From contig NC_086172.1 of assembly GCF_023053635.1 (NCBI RefSeq), positions 92,966,181 through 93,030,180 of the forward strand: DNA of 64,000 nucleotides, given 5' to 3'. The notes under the pieces are model-generated. The model did no database searches, was not told the DNA's origin, and worked only from the letters and a program-made list of their open reading frames with translations. This stretch comes from Elgaria multicarinata webbii. Taxonomy: Eukaryota > Chordata > Lepidosauria > Squamata > Anguidae. Position numbers and translations under genes: made by a program. Shown here in pieces: positions 1 to 11,459 of the stretch (positions are counted from its first letter, which is position 1; each line of letters starts with the position of its first letter).

Positions 1-53
1 GTTAAAATCCAGAACAATAAAACTCTTTTTTTAAAAAAAAAAAAAAGTCTTAC

Positions 54-192
54 CTTAACCAGATAAACCTTACAATTTCCAATGTAATCAAAAGAAAGAC
101 CATCAAAAGTTCTGTAGTGGCGATCTCCATATGTTGTACACATTGATGGGCAAGGGTGGAAACTGCATTGAAATGACCCATGAAGGCAGATG
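54..192 (-). CDS. OTOG: OTOG coding exon 25: start of VWD3 (last exon in window)
   Basis: Encodes residues 936-982, [18 protein letters not shown], then [20 protein letters not shown] and [16 protein letters not shown] opens the third D domain. It ends in phase 0 before the donor GTAAGA. The gene continues to the left of position 1. Confidence 0.95.
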
Positions 193-698
193 CTGAAAAG
201 AAAGGAAAAACAATTACTATAGTTTCAAAGGTAACACCTTAACAATTTATCTCTACCTTAGGCAAAAAAATAATAACAAGCAGGTGTATTCTGTGTAGAT
301 CCTTCTGCCCAAAATCCCTATGATTCTATGACTGCTAGACCTACATAAATGCAGCAATGGCAATCAGAAATATCATGGCAGCCCACTTTGAGAAAAATTA
401 TCATTTGATTAAACTAATAGCATATGCTGAGTTTGCATGTTACATATGAAAGCCAGCACTAATGCAGTACTTTTTATTGCATACATAGCTTACTACTTAC
501 CAAACCAAGTTAGCGTTATTTAGTTCACACACTACAATTTTTTTTATAGATACTACAATACTTTTTAGATTTTTCAAATCTTTATTTTAATATACTTCAG
601 CAGATTGAAAACAGGAACCAAACAACAAATACTTGACCGCTTCATTATGTAACTGAAGCTGCAAACGATTTTTATTAAACTCTCCCCTGCTCCCAACA

Positions 699-770
699 GA
701 CCATTGAGCAGGAGGTTGGACTCAATAGCCTTATAGGCCCCTTCCAACTCTACTATTCTATTATTCTATG
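699..770 (+). mobile_element. CR1 LINE 3' end
   Basis: The text CATTGAGCAGGAGGTTGGAC, then CCTTATAGGCCCCTTCCAAC and ATTCTATTATTCTATG is the conserved CR1 3' end with its short tandem terminus. Only the last ~70 bases remain. Confidence 0.85.
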
Positions 771-1057
771 ACCATGCATTTTTAATAATGAATATATACA
801 TTTACTTTAATACTGAACAGATTTAACAGGCATTTTAGTTCAAGAAAATATAAATTTATAGAAAAAAATTGATAACACATGCCAACTAACTCTTCAAAAT
901 TTTGCAGATGTATGGGAATGGTGTATGTGCTCCCCATTGAATGTACAGAAATGTGGGGAAATGCATGACTCTTCCTGCTTTACATGATAAAAGCAGAAAA
1001 CATGAGTCACTCAAGTTTCCACATCTCGCGTAAAATCACCTTCTTATGTTAACCATG

Positions 1058-1186
1058 GCAGGATCTACACTACTGCTTTAAAATGGTTTACAACTGTTTT
1101 GACAACTGTTGGGGCCCAGGACACATTGCACACACAGTTTTCAAAACATTTTCAAAGTGTTTTATCCTGCTTGGTGTAGATCTGGA
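1058..1186. mobile_element. MITE with GGATCTACAC-type ends
   Basis: The left end GGATCTACACTACTGC faces the right end GGTGTAGATC in inverted order. The inner phrase ACAACTGTTGGGG is shared with the element at 60998-61237, so these are two copies of one family. Confidence 0.6.
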
Positions 1187-3115
1187 TATATTGTAATGGT
1201 AAACTGAACAAGTATTGAATAAACAAAGGGTAAGGAAAATTGAAAAATAAACCTTGCTCCTAGAAAAGTCTTTTTCTTTTTAAATCCACATGTGTATTTA
1301 TAAAAATATAATTAAAATGAGTCTGATTCCCATCACATACAGTCCACAGCTTCAAAGGATATTCATTAATAAAAAATTCAGCTCTTGCTCTGTCAATATG
1401 ATGCTAGTATAGATCTAATTTCAGCATTAGCTTGAGTCATGAGTTCCATATAACCACAATGAATAATAATACATATATACTTTGTACAAAACCCACCTTG
1501 AGTATACTATAAAACATATTAAGTTTTTATCTACATGCATAAGGCCTGGTGGAGATTTCTAACTTCTTGGTAGCAAGGACTGGAAGTGTATACTGTGACA
1601 AAGATTCACTGCTTGTCAATAACAGCGAAGGAAATACTGATAACCTTATTATCCTCTTGCACTGTATGATATTAAGAATTCAGTTTAGATTTCTCAGCTA
1701 GCACATGTTTCTGTTTGAGCTGGAATAGGGAAAAGTGGTTGCCTAATGTCTTCTGAATTATTACAAGACTTTAGTGAAGTTCTCCAAAAGGGAATAGGGA
1801 TGTGTGTGTGTACACATGTGTAAACAATCAATGATAGCTGCAAATGTACAGGCTTTGGGATACAAGTGAGGTAACCCAGGATCACTTTACCTTCCTGCCA
1901 AGTAGAGATGGCTTGTAAGTCTCTTCACCAGTCGGCCAAAAGGCTACAAATGTCTTCTAGAGCAGATATTGAGAACCTGACAAGAGGCAGAGGCAGTCAG
2001 TCAGCACAAGGCTGGAGTGGGCAAAGACATCCAGACAGGGCATTTACTAGTGCTGACTGGAACAGCCTGTGTTAATTTATGCTCTGTAGAGCTCTGTTGG
2101 TGCAATGCTAACCAGATGGAATAAATAGGCCAAACCAATTAATAATAGCTGAATGTGGGGGGGGGTAAGGAAGCTGATTTACACTACAGTGTCATGTAAC
2201 TCCTTAATGCATGGACTTTGTTGTGGTTGGAGCACTCCATAATTCCAGCCTGGATCATGAGAAAAAGAAGCAACACAAATGTTTGCGTGGCTTATACCAG
2301 AAACTTTATGGAATCTGTCGTTTGTCAGCTGTGGACTAAGGATCAATTTAGAAGAAACTGGTTTAGAAAAAAGGTGGTGTATCTAGGACCTTTTGTAAGA
2401 AAGGCTTTCATTACCCTAGTGAAACCAGAAACCAAGTTCACCTATTCTTTGTTCCACAATTGGTGCTATAATAGAATTTGCTTATGACTCCAAGAAGCTT
2501 GATTAAGGTTCAAATTATTAAAAAAAAACGATAAAGAGGCTGGAATGCATAGTAAACATATGTGTGTGTATATTGGCAATAGGAACAAATCTAGAGCAGA
2601 CTGATTACTTTGTCTTGGATAAACTACACATGGCATACTAATGCATGTAACGGTATCTCATGTCTTTTATTGGCAGGAGGAAATTTAAAGCAGAGAAGTT
2701 GTGCGGAAAGATGTGGTACTTAACCCTTTCCCCGTGTCAAATCACTCCAGTGGCTTTTCTCCCGTAGAATTTAAAATGTGTGTTTGCATGGAAGGGGAGG
2801 ATGTTTGCTCCTGAATCATTGAATATCACTGATGAAAATTTTAATTTTTACCCATTGCTAGCCCATCATTTTCCCAATTCAATATTTAGGGTGCAATCCC
2901 GTAAATTGCAGAATTTATTTCTGTGTAAACATGCAGAGTATTGCACCAGTGGCCATTTAAGAACTATCTTGAAATATTTATTTCAATAACAATAAAACCT
3001 AGTTAAATCCAAGATTGTGCATTTTAATATTCAAAAGAAAAAACAGCAATTCAGAATCATCATAGCATTGTTATATGTGTAATATGACATAAAAAACAAC
3101 AACACTTCCACTCAC

Positions 3116-3223
3116 CAGGTATGGCAAGAAGAAATTACTTTGTCTCCAGGAAAGTACTCTTTGCCTTTCCAAGTACATGGGCATTCATCTGACTTGAAAC
3201 ATGCATCACCATGTTTAACAAGG
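3116..3223 (-). CDS. OTOG: OTOG coding exon 24: module before VWD3
   Basis: Encodes residues 900-936, [18 protein letters not shown] followed by [18 protein letters not shown]. It is a symmetric phase 2-2 exon of 108 bases with a GTGAGT donor. The [15 protein letters not shown] stretch is very close to mammalian OTOG as remembered. Confidence 0.95.
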
Positions 3224-5744
3224 CTATAATAAAATCAAATATAGATTGTTAATCATATTTTTTAATTATTTATATATGCTCAAAAACATAGCTTGCATAG
3301 AGACATTCCTGACTGCCACAGAACAGCCTTCTCATCTCACAGTATGGAAGAGGATGGACCTAGCTTTATCACCAGAGAATATCTAGCCATGGTGTTTCGA
3401 GGGGAGTTGTAAAGAAAGAGATTATGTTCAAAAACTCACGTAGGTGACCATGATGCAAGCATTTATGCCACACTTTTGCTCTGGCAAAATCTTTGTATTG
3501 CAGACAGATTTTCCCTACAAATGTCTGGATATGATCATCCCAAAACAGAATGTAACTGTTTGTAAGCTGAAAGAGTTTGGAATAGTAGCGGGTTTCAAGG
3601 TCAATAAGCAGAAAACAAAAATATTAACTGTGAAGAGGCTTGTTGAGGTGGTTAACAAACCACCCCAAACCCATGACCTGTTATAGAGTTGTAGGGTGGT
3701 TTGAATTGGAAACACAAGAAGCTGTGGTGGTGGATTGAATTGGAAATCTGGCACTCATGGTTGCTTAAATAAGCCGTACTTGGAAATCAACTCACTGTTG
3801 CTTAAATAAGCCGTGGTCAATTACTCAAATTCTTATATCACAATTGAAAGATGCAATATTTGGAAATACACCACAAATGAAGAAAGAATAATTATTGATA
3901 TAAATTGTAGTAGATGCTATGAATGTTATAATGCTATATAACATATCTATTATGACGTCATTACATTATGGGAATCTTTTCCCTCTCTTGAGTGCCTCCT
4001 TCTGCCACCTGCACCCACTCCATCTTCCTGATAGCTTGCTGCTTTCTCAAAGTACATCCAGCCATGGAAAGATGGATATGTATATGGTTCCAGCTATAGG
4101 ACTGTACAGTGCCAGGTTTGGAGGGGCCTCAGTGCTGGTGCCCCCAGCATGGGAGGGGCTTGATGGGGGGTTCCATCTCTTTACCTTGACAACAGCAGGC
4201 ACAGCAGGGGTAAAAAAGCCAGACTAGCCAACAAGCACTACAGCTAGTGCCCGCCATTTTAACTCCGCTACACTGTCTCTGGGGCTCTGTCATATCATCA
4301 GTGGGTGTCCCTGAGGCACTGTGGTGAAAGTTAAATGGTGAGCAAAAGCTACAGCGACTTCGGCTCCAGTACTGGGAAGGGTTGGCCATGAAGCCTCCTG
4401 AGGGTTCAAGCCATTGGCAACTGTACCAGTCACTGATACCAGGCCTGGGAATGCATCCTTTGTGCTTAATCTATTGCATGAAAGAGAAAAATGATAAAAG
4501 ACAGAACATCTTAAATTGAATGCAAAGGGGAGATTCACCTAAGATTCAGTATTAAAAATAATTTGTTTGCCAGAGTAAGAGTCCCCACCCCACCATACCA
4601 TCTCCTACAGAAGAATGGCTCTGAAAAAACACACCCTCTAGACTAAATAAACAATATCAAAAATCAGCCAGTCAGCATTCAAGTATTAGTACTAGATAAT
4701 CAGTGACAGGATTACTAATACATCATTTTACAAAGTAGCTGTTTTGGTCTTGATATAAATGCAAACAAAGATTTCATAGGACCATTTTATAAAAATATGA
4801 ATTAAGTCTTTTGCAAACTGACTAAAGCAGAAAAAGCCATAGCTTTCCTCAGTGTCTCTGCTTTTTCTAAGTAATTCCCCAGGTTATCTGATTATTTCAC
4901 CAATAAAATAGTAACTACTTCAGAAAACATAGTGTATCTTAAATTTTGCAACTATAATTTTCTTTAAAGCATATGATATGTTTTTGTAAGGCATATTGTT
5001 CCAAATGTTTTGTCACTTTCTTGGATGGATTATGAACTACAAGGCAGAAAATTCCCACTGGTTTAAGCTACCAGCTAAATAGGCCACATCCAGAAACAAA
5101 GAACATCATTTTGACAAGGCGGGACCAAAGTGCAAGTTTCATCTCTGTAATATTATCCTGCATAAAACAAGTGCTAACAGCTTTCTCTCTTGAAAGGCCA
5201 AGCAGCCAGATTGATTGCAATGATCAAAGAATTCATAAAAACAAAATGCCATTTAGATTATAAATGACTCTTTTTTTTTACAATGAACTGCCATTATTTC
5301 TAAATGTCAGTGTTCTACATAGTGCCTACAGATAAACTGAAATGATGCACCTGTTCATAGACCCTATAATTTATCCAGATGTGATTTAATTTAGTTGGCA
5401 TCTCAGTCATGCGCCATCCTGGCATCTTTAAACAACAGCCACTACTATCAGTGGCTGATACCACAACACACATTTATCTGTGCACACTCACACAGTGGTG
5501 GAACTGAGCAGAAAATTGAGACGTATGGAGTTTCAGATGCATATTTAACCTACAAACATCACTAAGGGGCACTTTTGGTGTATTGAAGAAGCAATGACAG
5601 AAGAAGAGTGAATGATTCCTGTGCACATTTCCTCTTGGAGGAAAAAAACACACCTTTCCACTCCTTGGAAGTACTGGCAGTCAGAGGAAAAGCAAGACAC
5701 TCGTATTACCTTCTTTACAGTATCTAGAGTGATCCTGAGTTTAT

Positions 5745-6415
5745 ATACTGGGGCTCAGGCGCTTTGGTCCCTTGAGCCCCAAAAGCCCCGAATCTGCGCT
5801 CCTTCGCATTATCCCCATGAGAAGGAGGGAGCACAAGGCTTTGCCTGAGAGGAGGAGGAGCTCCCATGCACCAGGCGCCTCCTCAGGTTCCAGGTGGTTG
5901 TATTTTTTAAAAAAACGTTTGTTTCGGAGGAGGTACCCTGCCAGTGATCTGGGCACCTGCACCTGCTTGGGTCCCAGTTTGTTTTTTTAAAAAATAACAA
6001 CAACAACTTTGTTTTGGAGGAGGCACTGGGCACTGGGCACCCATCCCTCCTCAGGTCCCAGTTTGTTTTTTAAACATTTTTAAACCTTTGCTTTGGAGGT
6101 TTGCTTTGCTCCTGTGTCCCAGGTTTTTTGTTTTAAACCTTCTTTTGGCTTCTCCCCATGCTGAAGGAGGCAGACCAGCAGCCATTCCACTCACTGGCCC
6201 GCCCCTTCCCCCTGTCCTAGCTGGGCGACGAATCAGGGATCGCCATCGGCTGGGGCACACCTCCAGCACAGCTCTGGAGCAAGGGTGACAGACAGCAGAT
6301 GCTATTGCCTCACTCCAAGATTTTTTAAAAAATTGAGGTAAGTGCCCAACTTATTTAATGTGGCGCTTCAGGTGTTTGCCCCTGGATGGGTTCCAGATGG
6401 CGATTGCATCATATA
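5745..6415. repeat. GC-rich block with degenerate tandem repeats
   Basis: Three to four diverged units of roughly 65-85 bases share GGTCCCAGTTTGTTTTTT followed by TTTGGAGGAGG. They start near 5883, 5970, 6052 and 6118. The surrounding GC-rich text is not otherwise recognised and may be the inside of a DNA transposon. Confidence 0.5.
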
Positions 6416-8404
6416 GATGACCTGCTGCCACTCCAGATCCACCCTGGGGCAAATCTCTCATCAAGACAATCAGAGTTCTCATTTTTATCACTCACATATT
6501 GCTTACTTTTCAATTAATTATCTTTTAAGACAAGTTAAAACAAGGTTTGTTGTTTCTCTTTATTTCAATTTAATTCCTTTGCAAATAGCATAAATGTTAA
6601 CATAGATAATTCCAACATTAAGGGAAAGGATCAAATATTTTAGCCTTATTACATCAACTTTTCAGCACTATTTTTCACCAGACCAGCTTATAATACCTTT
6701 CTTGTATGTAATCTCACCTAAATTTGCTACTATATATAGTCAATTATTTTTATTATGCAAACTACAAGCAAACAGGCATTGTCTCAGTCTACAGATAGAA
6801 TCCTCATATATACATTTAGACAGGCTTTTCTAAAAGACTTTGCATAATACAGGATTGTGTAGACATCAGGTAGTCACCTGGGTTAAGGGACCATGAAAGA
6901 GAGTTGTTACAAAACTGCCACCAGTACCATAGAATTGCCTATATAGCCCGAGAGGTCCCACCCACAAGATGGGTCTTTCCAGGGGGTCACCTCTGGACAG
7001 AGATGCTGCCAATCTTTTAGAGCATCTTGGAACCCTTCCCTTTTCAACTGATGTCTGACGCTGTAATCTCATATTCCAACTCTATCCTCCTCACTTTTAG
7101 GCACTTGTGTTCCCACAGATTTAGAGGGCTCAACCTAGCTGGCATCCAAATGATTAGGCTGCAGCTGGGCTTCATCTACTCTGACACGCTTATTCTCACC
7201 AGCCTCTCAGCATCTTGAGAACATTCTCTCCCTCCCTCTACCCATCTGAATCAGAACCCATTCCCATGTCTTCTTGGGGCATAGATTTATGCAATTCCTT
7301 ACTAGAAGTAAACTTAATGCTTCCCACTTCATAAAGTGGAATTCATGTGATATTTTATTTATTATGGATCAATCTTATCATGTTAGCGCATCACTTAACA
7401 AGAGAAGGCAAACTGGGATGTTACAGAAATTTATTAATGATTTGCAGTAAATTCTGTTTAGTAGTAAGATCAACTAAGTATCAGACAAATACTATGGCAA
7501 GGCTATTAGAGAAGGAATGACTTCGCGATTATGTGGATGTGCACTTAAAATGCACATTAAAATGAGTATTATACGAGCTTTCAAACTAAAAAATATAAGA
7601 TTGTATCCAATGGTGTCATTCCTATTGCTTGCAGGAATTTTTTATTCATCCTTGCACATGTGTTAAATCTAATACTTTGATTCTGCTTATCCAACTACTT
7701 GAGCAAACCACTGTGCAAGCTACAACTACTTATGCAAGACATCACTTGTGCTTATTGCAGTAGTTGTTCCACCACTCATTATGATTAGTGGAACAATGCC
7801 ACCTCTTGCACTTTTTCTGCTATTGTTACATTGTGATGCAACTCATAAAAGTAGGACTCTTTCTTAAAGCTTTTAAGAATATAAGACAACACTGAATTTG
7901 AGTTTATAAGTTATACTGCAGGTAATTTTAATGTTTACACTTGTTACAATGAACTATTTGTACTGTGTTTGTTTTGTGCACATTTAAAACAAATATTTCT
8001 AAAAAATATTTGCAGATATATTTAAAATATACTGCAGATACGCTATTGTTCATTTTACCCCAGAGACAACAGAAGGGTACTGTTGTCACAAAAGGTGGCT
8101 TAAAAATTACATTCCTTCTATGCTATTAATTCATTAATTACTGTATCTCTGGCCATTGGTAAGAGACATTCTTGGACTCCCCATTAAAATCATTATTTTC
8201 TTTGTGTAAATTAGAAAGTGATGATTTTTCTATTTCTTTTTCTTTTTTAAACAAACCTTTCAGGAATTCATTTAAGCTTCTTATAAGTTATTTGATCTGG
8301 AATGCCACCTGTTATTACAATGAGAAGCAATTTTTCTTTGGGAGTTGGAAAACCGTAATCAGAGTATTCATTGCAAGCAACAAGCAGAGTACTGAGTCAA
8401 CAAT

Positions 8405-8592
8405 GTGATGTGGCTGCAAAGTTTAGGTTGCATCAATAGAAGTATAGTTCCAAAATCAAGGGAAGTAATAATTCCATTCTACTCTGCACTGGTCAGACCT
8501 CACCTTGAATATTGTGTCCAGTTTTGGACACCAGCTTTTAAGAAGGATTCAGATAAATTAGAACAAGTTCAGAGAAGGGGGACTAGAAACAC
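8405..8592 (+). mobile_element. CR1-type LINE, 5' piece (interrupted)
   Basis: Encodes a relic of the reverse transcriptase end: [20 protein letters not shown], then [13 protein letters not shown], the typical CR1 C-terminal phrase. It is cut by the GC-rich element at 8593-9278 and resumes at 9279. Confidence 0.8.
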
Positions 8593-9278
8593 AGGGCCTT
8601 GATAGACGACATGACACACAGGGGAATCCGGGCCCAGGCCGCACTGAGGCCTCCTCCAACGCGCCATAAGCAAAGTCGCTTATGGCGCGCCTTTTTCGCA
8701 GCCCCGGCCTCAGGCCGGAGCTGCAAAACGTCTAGGAAGGTCTGCTGCTTTTTGCGGCTACTCGCGAGTAGCCGCAAAAAGCCGCGGACCTGGCACAGCG
8801 CTCATACGAGCGCTGTGCCCATCGGCCCGGGGAGGGGGAAGAGAGGGGCAGGGGAAGGATGGCAAGGGGGGATGGCAAGGGGGGAGGGTGGGTGAGAGCA
8901 CCGAGCGGCGGCGCCCGAGCAAGCAGGCGAGCGGCGCTTGCCCGGGCAAGGCCTGGCATGGGGCGGCATTGCCCGGGCAAGCGGCGCTCGCCTGCTTGCT
9001 CTGGCGGTGGCGCGCGGCGCTCTCTCACCCGCCCTCCCCCCTTGCCATCCCCCCTTGCCATCCTTCCCCCACCCCGTTTTAAAAAAAGGACTTACCAGTC
9101 CGGAGTCTTCGGGCCGCACGCGGCCCCTTTAAACTAAAAAAAAAAAAATGGCGGACGCTGCAGGGATCCGACGTCCCTGCACGTCCGGCGTCTGGAAGCT
9201 GCTACGGCGCGCGCTAACATCAGCGCGCTGCCGCCCCGCCTCCCTGCCGGAATAAGCCGGCAGGTCTAGCATAGCCCT
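8593..9278. mobile_element. GC-rich fold-back DNA element inserted in CR1
   Basis: Imperfect terminal inverted repeats AGGGCCTTGATAGAC and AGGGCTATGCTAGAC match at 12 of 15 positions. Inside are nested palindromes: stems around 8665-8694, a perfect 36-base palindrome at 8747-8782, and a hairpin at 8796-8819. Two arms of about 100 bases (about 8850-8950 and 8970-9065) are near reverse complements. Very CpG-rich. No transposase is seen, so it is non-autonomous. Open frames on both strands are mirror images caused by the palindromes. Confidence 0.72.
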
Positions 9279-9668
9279 AAGTCCTGTGAGAAAAGATTGA
9301 AGGAACTGGGTATAGTTAGTTTTGAAAATAGAAGACTGAGAGGATATATGAAATCACTTTTCAAGTACGTGAAGGGTTCTCACACAGAAGAAGGCTGCAA
9401 CCTGTTCCCTATCATCCAAAACAGTATTACATGAAATAATGGGCTTAAGTTAAAGGGAGGCAGAATTCAGCTGAATGTCAGGAAAAAGTTCCTAATTGTC
9501 AGAGCAGTCAAACAATGAAACCAACTGCTTAGGGAAGTGGTGAATATTTGCATCACTGGAGATATCCAAGAAGTGACTGAGAAGCTTTACACTAGATTCC
9601 TACACTAACCAGAGGGCTGGACTTGATGGCATAAATTTCCCTTTCCAACACTATGATTCTATTATTCA
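9279..9668 (+). mobile_element. CR1-type LINE, 3' piece
   Basis: Resumes the CR1 text (GAAGGAACTGGGTATAGTTA) and ends with GGGCTGGACTTGATGGC and CACTATGATTCTATTATTC, the CR1 terminus. Together with 8405-8592 it forms one copy. Confidence 0.82.
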
Positions 9669-10544
9669 TAAATGAGCTATATATTTTCATTACTCTTGCA
9701 ACACTTCCTTTTAAAATAAATACTTGTGACAGTGCCAAAGTTCTGCACCTCTCCTTTAAGGGTCTGCAGCAGGGCAAAGGCACTTGTTCTATTTTTCCGT
9801 TCTAACTCAGAGTCCTCTGTAGCTCAAAGTATTCAAGAGTCCAGGTACATTACATGGACGTTAGTGTAATGTAGACATATGGAATCAGACTTTTCTTGTT
9901 CTCTAGTCTCGATCATCCAGGCTAGGAGTCCATATTGTTTTTGTTAAATACCTTTTTTCTTTTTTTTTTCTTTTTTGGCATAGCATGTCTTGGCTTGGGC
10001 TAGTAACTCCCCAAGCCAAAATGGTTAGAGACTATTTTAGACAGAGTCAGATCACTGGTCCGCCTAGCTCAGTGGAAGAAGCTCTCCAAGATTTCGGAAA
10101 GGGGTATTTTGCTGCCCTGTCTGGAGATGCCAAGAATTGCAAAGTATGGGTGTAAAAGCATGTGCCCTACCACTGAGCCATGATAAGCATCACTGGCTTA
10201 CACCCCACCCTGAACAGTGAAGATGCGGGGGGGAGTTAAAAAAAAAACTGCAGAGATTTCATGTCTGTCCCAGATGATGCACTTGGTTGTTGCTTTATCT
10301 ATTTGGCTTATGCAAATTTATTTTATTATTGCAATTCAGAGGAGTATTATCTGGGACAGACATGGAAATCTAGGTAGTCTCTTTCTTATTGAAACCCAGA
10401 GTCAGAGTTCACTGCTGCTGACAGATTCTCACCTTACTTCACTACTCATCCTATGTTAGATGATTTGCACCATCATAGTATCTCTTTTTTGGGCTGTAGA
10501 AATTGTGCAAATTTCCATAGTCACATTTACAGGGTAAAATTAAA

Positions 10545-10642
10545 ATAAGTCCTACTTAGAGTGGACCTACTGAAATTAATAGGACTTAGTCATGACTAAC
10601 TTAAACTCCATTCATTTCAATGGGTCTACTCTCAAGTAGGAC
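10545..10642. repeat. Short squamate-type repeat (TGCAATCCTAT family, diverged)
   Basis: Contains the motif pair AAGTCCTACT and CATTTCAATGGGTCTACT in inverted arrangement. Similar to the copies at 51031-51121 and 53490-53582. Confidence 0.5.
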
Positions 10643-10650
10643 CTCTGTTC

Positions 10651-10708
10651 AGCACCATGTACATTGATGGTGCTATATAAATAAATAATAATAATAATAA
10701 TAATAATT
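10651..10708 (+). mobile_element. L2-like LINE tail with (AAT)n
   Basis: GCACCATGTACATTGATGG, then TGCTATATAAATAAATAATA with a simple (AAT)n tail. The same tail occurs reversed at 11136-11275. Confidence 0.6.
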
Positions 10709-11135
10709 TTACCCATAGTCTCTATATAGATACACTATTTTAAGAAAATAAAGCATCTATGTGAGAGCTGCTGAGCCATATCACACTCACATGGATGACA
10801 ATATAAGTCTGAGACATTCCCAAAGGGACTGAAAAGGGGAAACCACAGCTTCAAAGTAACAGATAAAGAAGATTGTAAAGGAATAAGTATGAGTGGATTG
10901 TTATTTGTGCTATGCAGTTTTTTACCTCTGTTTTGCTGCACACTAGTTGCTTTTTGTTACTCAGCATATGACAAGTTGAGAAACTGGGTGGAAAATTGAC
11001 TCTTGCCTACACTGACAAGACAACTTGAGCTGGCCCTATTCAACAACTGTCTTCAAGTACTTAAAAGGCAATGGATGACATATTACCACATTGGTCTTCA
11101 AATGCACTATACACTAATTGCTGAAGTGGGCATAG

Positions 11136-11136
11136 G

Positions 11137-11185
<49 letters not shown>

Positions 11186-11275
11186 TTATTTATTTATTTA
11201 TTTATATAGCACCATCAATGTACATGGTGCTGTACAGATAACACAGTAAATAGCAAGACCCTGCCGCATATAATA
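11136..11275 (-). mobile_element. L2-like LINE tail with (ATT)n
   Basis: (ATT)n then (ATTT)n, then ATATAGCACCATCAATGTAC. This is the reverse orientation of the tail at 10651-10708, about 500 bases away. Confidence 0.6.
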
Positions 11276-11308
11276 GAAAAAAATTCTTTGTTGTGTTGTT
11301 TTACTTAC

Positions 11309-11459
11309 CCATGCGGGCACATGCATCCTGAAAAGCAAGGAAGATGTGCAGAGGCAGTGAAGTTTAGCAGTTGATTTTCACATGTTCTCTCCCAGCCAAG
11401 TTCCATGGTTTGTGGATTACTACAGTTTACATAGATTTGGTCATCTGGGCAGTCATGAG
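11309..11459 (-). CDS. OTOG: OTOG coding exon 23: third TIL-type module
   Basis: Encodes residues 850-900: AHDCPDDQIYVNCSNPQ, then RTCENQLLNF and PCFSGCMCPHG. The Cys spacing and the GCxCPxG end are TIL-like, and two sequons (NCS, NFT) are present. This module leads to VWD3. Confidence 0.95.

Larger units (their letters stand above)
193..3115 (-). other. OTOG intron 24
   Basis: Holds a CR1 tail (699-770) and a small inverted-repeat element (1058-1186). A (GT)n-like patch lies near 1800. No further exon or RNA gene is seen. Confidence 0.7.
3224..11308 (-). other. OTOG intron 23 (8.1 kb)
   Basis: The largest intron read here. Besides the repeats listed separately, 4000-4480 holds moderately GC-rich unclassified sequence. 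6460-8400 is AT-rich with nothing recognised. Confidence 0.6.

Noticed and set aside
8599-9137. Many overlapping open frames of about 60-110 codons on both strands
   Set aside because: They are mirror images produced by the inverted arms of the GC-rich element; proline/arginine/alanine-rich, no domain.
11140-11185. Regular repeats as a CRISPR-like array
   Set aside because: Simple (ATT)n and (ATTT)n tails of LINEs; no spacers, and the genome is vertebrate.
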